Part shown: piece by piece, positions 60,501-64,000 of the stretch
How positions within the stretch are numbered: position 1 is the stretch's first letter
Layout of the letters: each line of letters starts with the position of its first letter
Source of the DNA: Platycnemis pennipes
Lineage: Eukaryota > Arthropoda > Insecta > Odonata > Platycnemididae
Reading direction: 5' to 3'
DNA length: 64,000 bases
Assembly (NCBI GenBank): GCA_933228895.1
Contig: OW121847.1
Coordinates: forward strand, 86,965,656-87,029,655
The notes under the pieces: generated by a model
The model's input: the letters and a program-made list of their open reading frames with translations, nothing else
The model's database searches: none
Told to the model about the DNA's origin: nothing
Made by a program: the position numbers and the translations under genes

Positions 60501-61848
60501 TTTAAAACATGTTTCCATTGCTAAAGAATAGATATGATAGAAAACACAATGAGACTGAAAAACTCTACCTACCTATTTTGTTCTTTTTCTGCCACCATTT
60601 TGGTTCATTCCATCCAGGAAATAGCACCAAAAGATTTGGCAAATATTGTTGATTAGGGAAATTTTCATTAAATTAATCGTTCTTAGACTATCTGAGTTGT
60701 ATTCTAGTGCCAGTTTACTGTGTTATCAAAAGAATTGGTTTTACAATGATTTTGTTAGCAGGGTTTCACGAAGTTGACCGCTTATAAAGAGGGAAAGAAA
60801 GGACGCAGAAGATGTGTGTACTTCTTGAATGCTTTGATTATCCGTCGAAGATTTAAGTTCTTCAATCTCTCGGGGTGTTATATAATGCAATTAGCTAGCA
60901 GATGTTCCTCGTGGTTTATCGTAGGCGTTTGCCAAGGAGATCACCGGCGGGCATTTGAAGGAAATGAAACTCAATTTAATACTTGCATCGTGTCCGCCTG
61001 GCATTGGAACTTGTCTGGAGCACACCAGGTGGTTTAATTTCGTTTTGGATTCGGCATGAATTATCAAATACCAGGAGGTAGCGCAGTTAACGTGGGAAAA
61101 ACTTCAAAGGTCGAGCGTGAGGTTTCTTTGAACAAGTGTCCCTCAAGACGTCATTCAAACGAAGCAAAAGAAACTAATTTTTCCCACTCATAGCGTGCGC
61201 GACACTGCCATTCAAACGCCTGCTTTTGTGTGGCCCAGTCAATGAATTCCTAACTCAAATATTTGTTCAAGGAGAAATACAGTGATCAAATCTTTGCTTA
61301 CGTCTTAAGTATGCGTGCTTCCTTTCTGGAGCGTACATCTATTATCTGCTAGTGCATTTCCATCAGTCAATAATGATTTTTTCGCTTATCCCTTTCTTTC
61401 AGAAGATAGATGTACTGCTATCAAAACGGTCGCACTTTTTCCGAATGAGCTACATCTGTTTTTTCATTATAAGAAGGTTGATTCCGTGCAAGAGAAAACT
61501 AAACATTTTTGAACATTTTGATTATTTAACTCACATATTTTCAAGAAATCCGTGAAAACGAATTTATAAGACCTATCTATTTAAGGTTAGTTCATTAATC
61601 TTGATGCTATTTCTTTTTCAGTCTTCAATGACCTCCAATATTTCTTAACCATATTGAAAATATGTTGAATATCAGGCTTAGAACACTGAAATCTATTGTT
61701 TATTTCACTGTTAGTCCCACTGGTGTCGTAGGTTTCTATATTAACCAGAATACGTGAATGGTTTTCGATGATCAGTTGAATTTTTAATATAAGTAGTAGT
61801 AATATTCTGACGGAAAAATGTGAACACTCATTTTGTTTTCACCCACAG
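57573..61848. other. Divergent intergenic region between the receptor and the IR75-like gene
   Basis: About 4.3 kb holding the presumed promoters and 5' UTR exons of both genes. No TATA or initiator could be assigned with confidence. A hairpin ATCCCGTCATATAGTAAGTATATGACGGGAT lies at 59115-59145. Open frames here (for example 60774-61037) have no splice or family support. Confidence 0.5.
59115..59145. repeat. 13-bp-arm hairpin between divergent genes
   Basis: ATCCCGTCATATA and its complement TATATGACGGGAT flank a 5-base loop. It could be a foldback or chance. Confidence 0.75.
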
Positions 61849-62032
61849 GATTTGTTCTCCACCATGCCACAACGAGTTCTACGTCTTTATTTGATGATGG
61901 TTTTATTGGCTATTTCATGTTTAGGTCATATCTTCACTGACAGAATTATTGTAAGTGAAATCCAAATGATCAAACAGTACTTCACAACCAAAAGGATTTC
62001 AAGAGTAACAGGGTTTATTTGCCGGGGGAAAA
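61849..62032 (+). CDS. IR75-like ionotropic receptor, first coding exon
   Basis: An acceptor (gttttcacccacag) leads to a 15-base 5' UTR and ATG at 61864 in good context (CACCATG). The exon encodes a signal peptide (LRLYLMMVLLAISCLG) followed by IIVSEIQMIKQYFTTK and VTGFICRGK, and ends phase 1 at donor GTTAGT. The amino end resembles insect IR75 chemosensory ionotropic receptors, where a 'x-x-Y-F-x-x-K-x-V-x-x-V-x-x-F-x-C' stretch starts the ligand-binding ectodomain. A GTAAGT within the exon (61951) is a competing donor, but only the later one joins exon 2 in frame. The family call rests on memory of the family pattern. Confidence 0.65.
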
Positions 62033-62202
62033 GTTAGTAAAAGTTTTGGCGAAAGACAATATTTATCAAGAGTAGTTTCTCATCTACAATAGAGTCAAAT
62101 AACGTTGTTTTTTCTTCAATTATTTCCGTTAATTTTAAAATGCTCATTTAATAATTGGAAGATGTTTGATGAAGGTATTGTATTCGATCGTTCTCTGTTC
62201 AG

Positions 62203-62387
62203 CGGAAATCAGCCTGTTAATGAAAGAGATCTCTAATGCTGGGATCCAGAGTAACTTCATTGACGCTCAATGTGACGGTGATTTTCTTCATAGAACTATG
62301 TCCAGGTTGAGTGACCCACGGGAAAAGAGGCCTCTTGGGATGTTAGTTGATGCGACCTGCCCTCACGCCTCTCTGTTTCTTGACCTG
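62203..62387 (+). CDS. IR75-like ionotropic receptor, second coding exon
   Basis: Phase 1-to-0 exon between acceptor gttctctgttcag and donor GTATGT. It encodes EISLLMKEISNAGIQSNFID and, later, RPLGMLVDATCPHASLFLDL. The latter corresponds to the 'G-x-x-x-D-x-x-C' strand of the IR75 amino-terminal lobe, after which an 'A-S-x-x-x-x-F-x-x-x-Y-x-W-L' segment is expected in the next exon. No later exon was found before 64000, so the gene continues to the right. The ligand-binding lobes and ion channel are outside the window. Confidence 0.65.
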
Positions 62388-63395
62388 GTATGTACCATGT
62401 GTAATTTATTTACCCATTTGATTATCCCACATTCAGTAATTGATTATAGAGGTGCTCGATGGTATTTAATGGGGATTACTATAACAATGTAGTTTTTCCA
62501 CGGTAATACTCTCCTGATGCGGTGGAGAACTTGGCCTTCGAATTTAACTTTCCGTTTCTTCTACGGATGTCACTAAGAGATCGCATTTATTGATACGCTT
62601 TTTAACTCCTGAGAACTGACCACTTAATAAAGCGAGTTGATAATAATTAATCACGATGCGAATCTATTTGTGAAAACGTGACGTAGACAAGGAGTTGAAG
62701 CCGCGGTTTTACTAACAGGCACAAATCCCGACAAATCTTGTACATTAAGCGTAGTTGTACCGCATGTACGAAAATATTACTTTTAAGTTCTGACCATATA
62801 GACCAAGAAACACTTAATTTATTTTCTTCGATGAGTTGAAGTGGGAAAATTTCGCGCAACAGGTCGAAGATGCAGTTAAAGGACATAATGTTCTTGCAAT
62901 GATGCTAAGTCGCGAATTTAGAGTGACGGTACTTGCGAAAAAAATAATTTTAATTGCGTTCAGTCTTCCGAAAAAATAACTAACTTTCAGTCATGTATCA
63001 CAATCTATTTTCTAGTATAATATCTAGTTTAATCTATTTTTTATAAAACTTGTCAAGTAATGTCCGGTAAACTTTTACTTGCCGTACGGAAAAAGTTATT
63101 ATTTCCGTGTTTTTTCTCTCCGCTTTCTTTACATTCGGACACCACTCTTTTGGACTACCTGTGTTCGCAGTTATTGTCGCCTGTATCATTTGGTCCTTAT
63201 CAATAAAACTCGATAATTTTCGAGCTAACTTTCTCGTTATCACAAGGAAATAACCCCTACCTTCCTTTACTCCGGCTCATATGTGTGAGAATATGCAGAG
63301 TAATAGTCTTGAGTTTAAGGTACTCCAACGGCTGAGGTTACATCGCACAATCTTACTAAAGATCCGTCCTTCATCCGGATACAAACACAGTGCCA
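62388..63395. other. Intron of the IR75-like gene, no exon recognised
   Basis: No plus-strand segment with acceptor, correct phase and the expected next IR75 motif was found. Confidence 0.45.
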
Positions 63396-63475
63396 TGATC
63401 TGGGCGTGATTCGAACCCGCGACCGTTGGGTTGTCAGGCAAGTGCGTTTCCTATCTGGATACCAGAGCCGGTGCC
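63396..63475 (-). repeat. tRNA-like repeat
   Basis: The minus strand reads GGTATCCAGATAGGAAACGC, then CTTGCCTGACAACCCAACGG and GCGGGTTCGAATCACGC, so B-box and T-arm are clear. The D-arm is degenerate and the T-stem has a mismatch, which suggests a tRNA-derived SINE rather than a tRNA gene. Confidence 0.5.
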
Positions 63476-64000
63476 AAGTGAATCGCGTCACTTATTCTTG
63501 ACTCCTAATTAATGTACGTACAATTCCTCCGTTATTGTCTGTACCCTTACCTACCTTCTATATTATCTCAAAAAATATATTTCTTGGTGTGTATTAATGG
63601 TGCTTCATGATTGTTAAATTACATTTAACATTTTCGTGGAATGCTTTTAGTATGAAGTGTTCAATTGAAACAGCCTTACACATAAAAAATTGTGATGGAA
63701 AACGGCAACTTTTCCTCCCACCCCGAGGGGCTGGATTATAATTATGGTGATAGCAGATATTTTTAGTGACATCGTGGTCCCTACTTAGGCACTGAGTGGA
63801 TACCAGTACAAATTCAACACGGTGTCCGTCAATTGGAACGTTAAACTATGGGTCCTTTGGCGCCTTCCGTTTAGTAAAGGCGTGAGACGACGGGTCCCTT
63901 ACAACTCTTCCTTCGAGCCGAGAATCTCTAACTCAACCACCCGCCCATTTATATTACCTCCGTGGAAACGGCCACAGCTATCTGTGCCCTCTATTAATGC

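Noticed and set aside
1..64000. CRISPR arrays, operons, bacterial-type signals
   Set aside because: Introns, splice sites and repeat types show nuclear eukaryotic DNA; no regularly spaced repeats of CRISPR form.

Overview
This is AT-rich animal DNA with long introns, GT-AG splice sites and dense transposon debris. An ionotropic-receptor (IR75-type) gene start and insect-style repeats point to an insect. The species cannot be fixed from the window.

The main content is one large minus-strand gene from about 57.57 kb down to 20.08 kb. I rebuilt 23 coding exons by hand. Every intron phase matches across every junction, and the exons sum to 3,732 nt, an exact 1,243 codons plus stop. The product is an adhesion-type G-protein-coupled receptor. 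Its order is signal peptide, C-type-lectin-like domain, Ser/Thr-rich stalk with a tandemly duplicated exon, hormone-receptor (HRM) domain, GAIN domain with an intact GPS cleavage site, seven-helix domain and cytoplasmic tail. No insect adhesion GPCR I can name (latrophilin/Cirl with a galactose-lectin head, flamingo with cadherins) has this layout, so it is the prime candidate for something undescribed.

At the right end, head-to-head with the receptor, lie the first two coding exons of a plus-strand gene resembling the amino end of insect IR75 ionotropic receptors. The rest of that gene lies beyond the window. At the left end there are two weak exon-like segments of a possible plus-strand gene that I do not recognise.

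Layout: 0-1.5 kb, LINE scrap and unassigned DNA. 1.54-7.05 kb, a DNA transposon with CAGGGTGG ends and an ATTTA target duplication, with a nearly complete but broken Tigger/pogo element nested inside. 7.9-8.9 kb, foldback hairpins. 9-20 kb, mostly non-coding with MITEs and LINE tails. 20-57.6 kb, the receptor gene, whose introns hold RTE/CR1-type LINE remnants, an R1/Jockey-type LINE, a Penelope-like element, a hAT element with perfect 8-bp target duplication, tRNA-like and 5S-rRNA-derived elements and SINE-like copies. 57.6-61.8 kb, the divergent intergenic region. 61.8-64 kb, the IR75-like gene start and a tRNA-like repeat.
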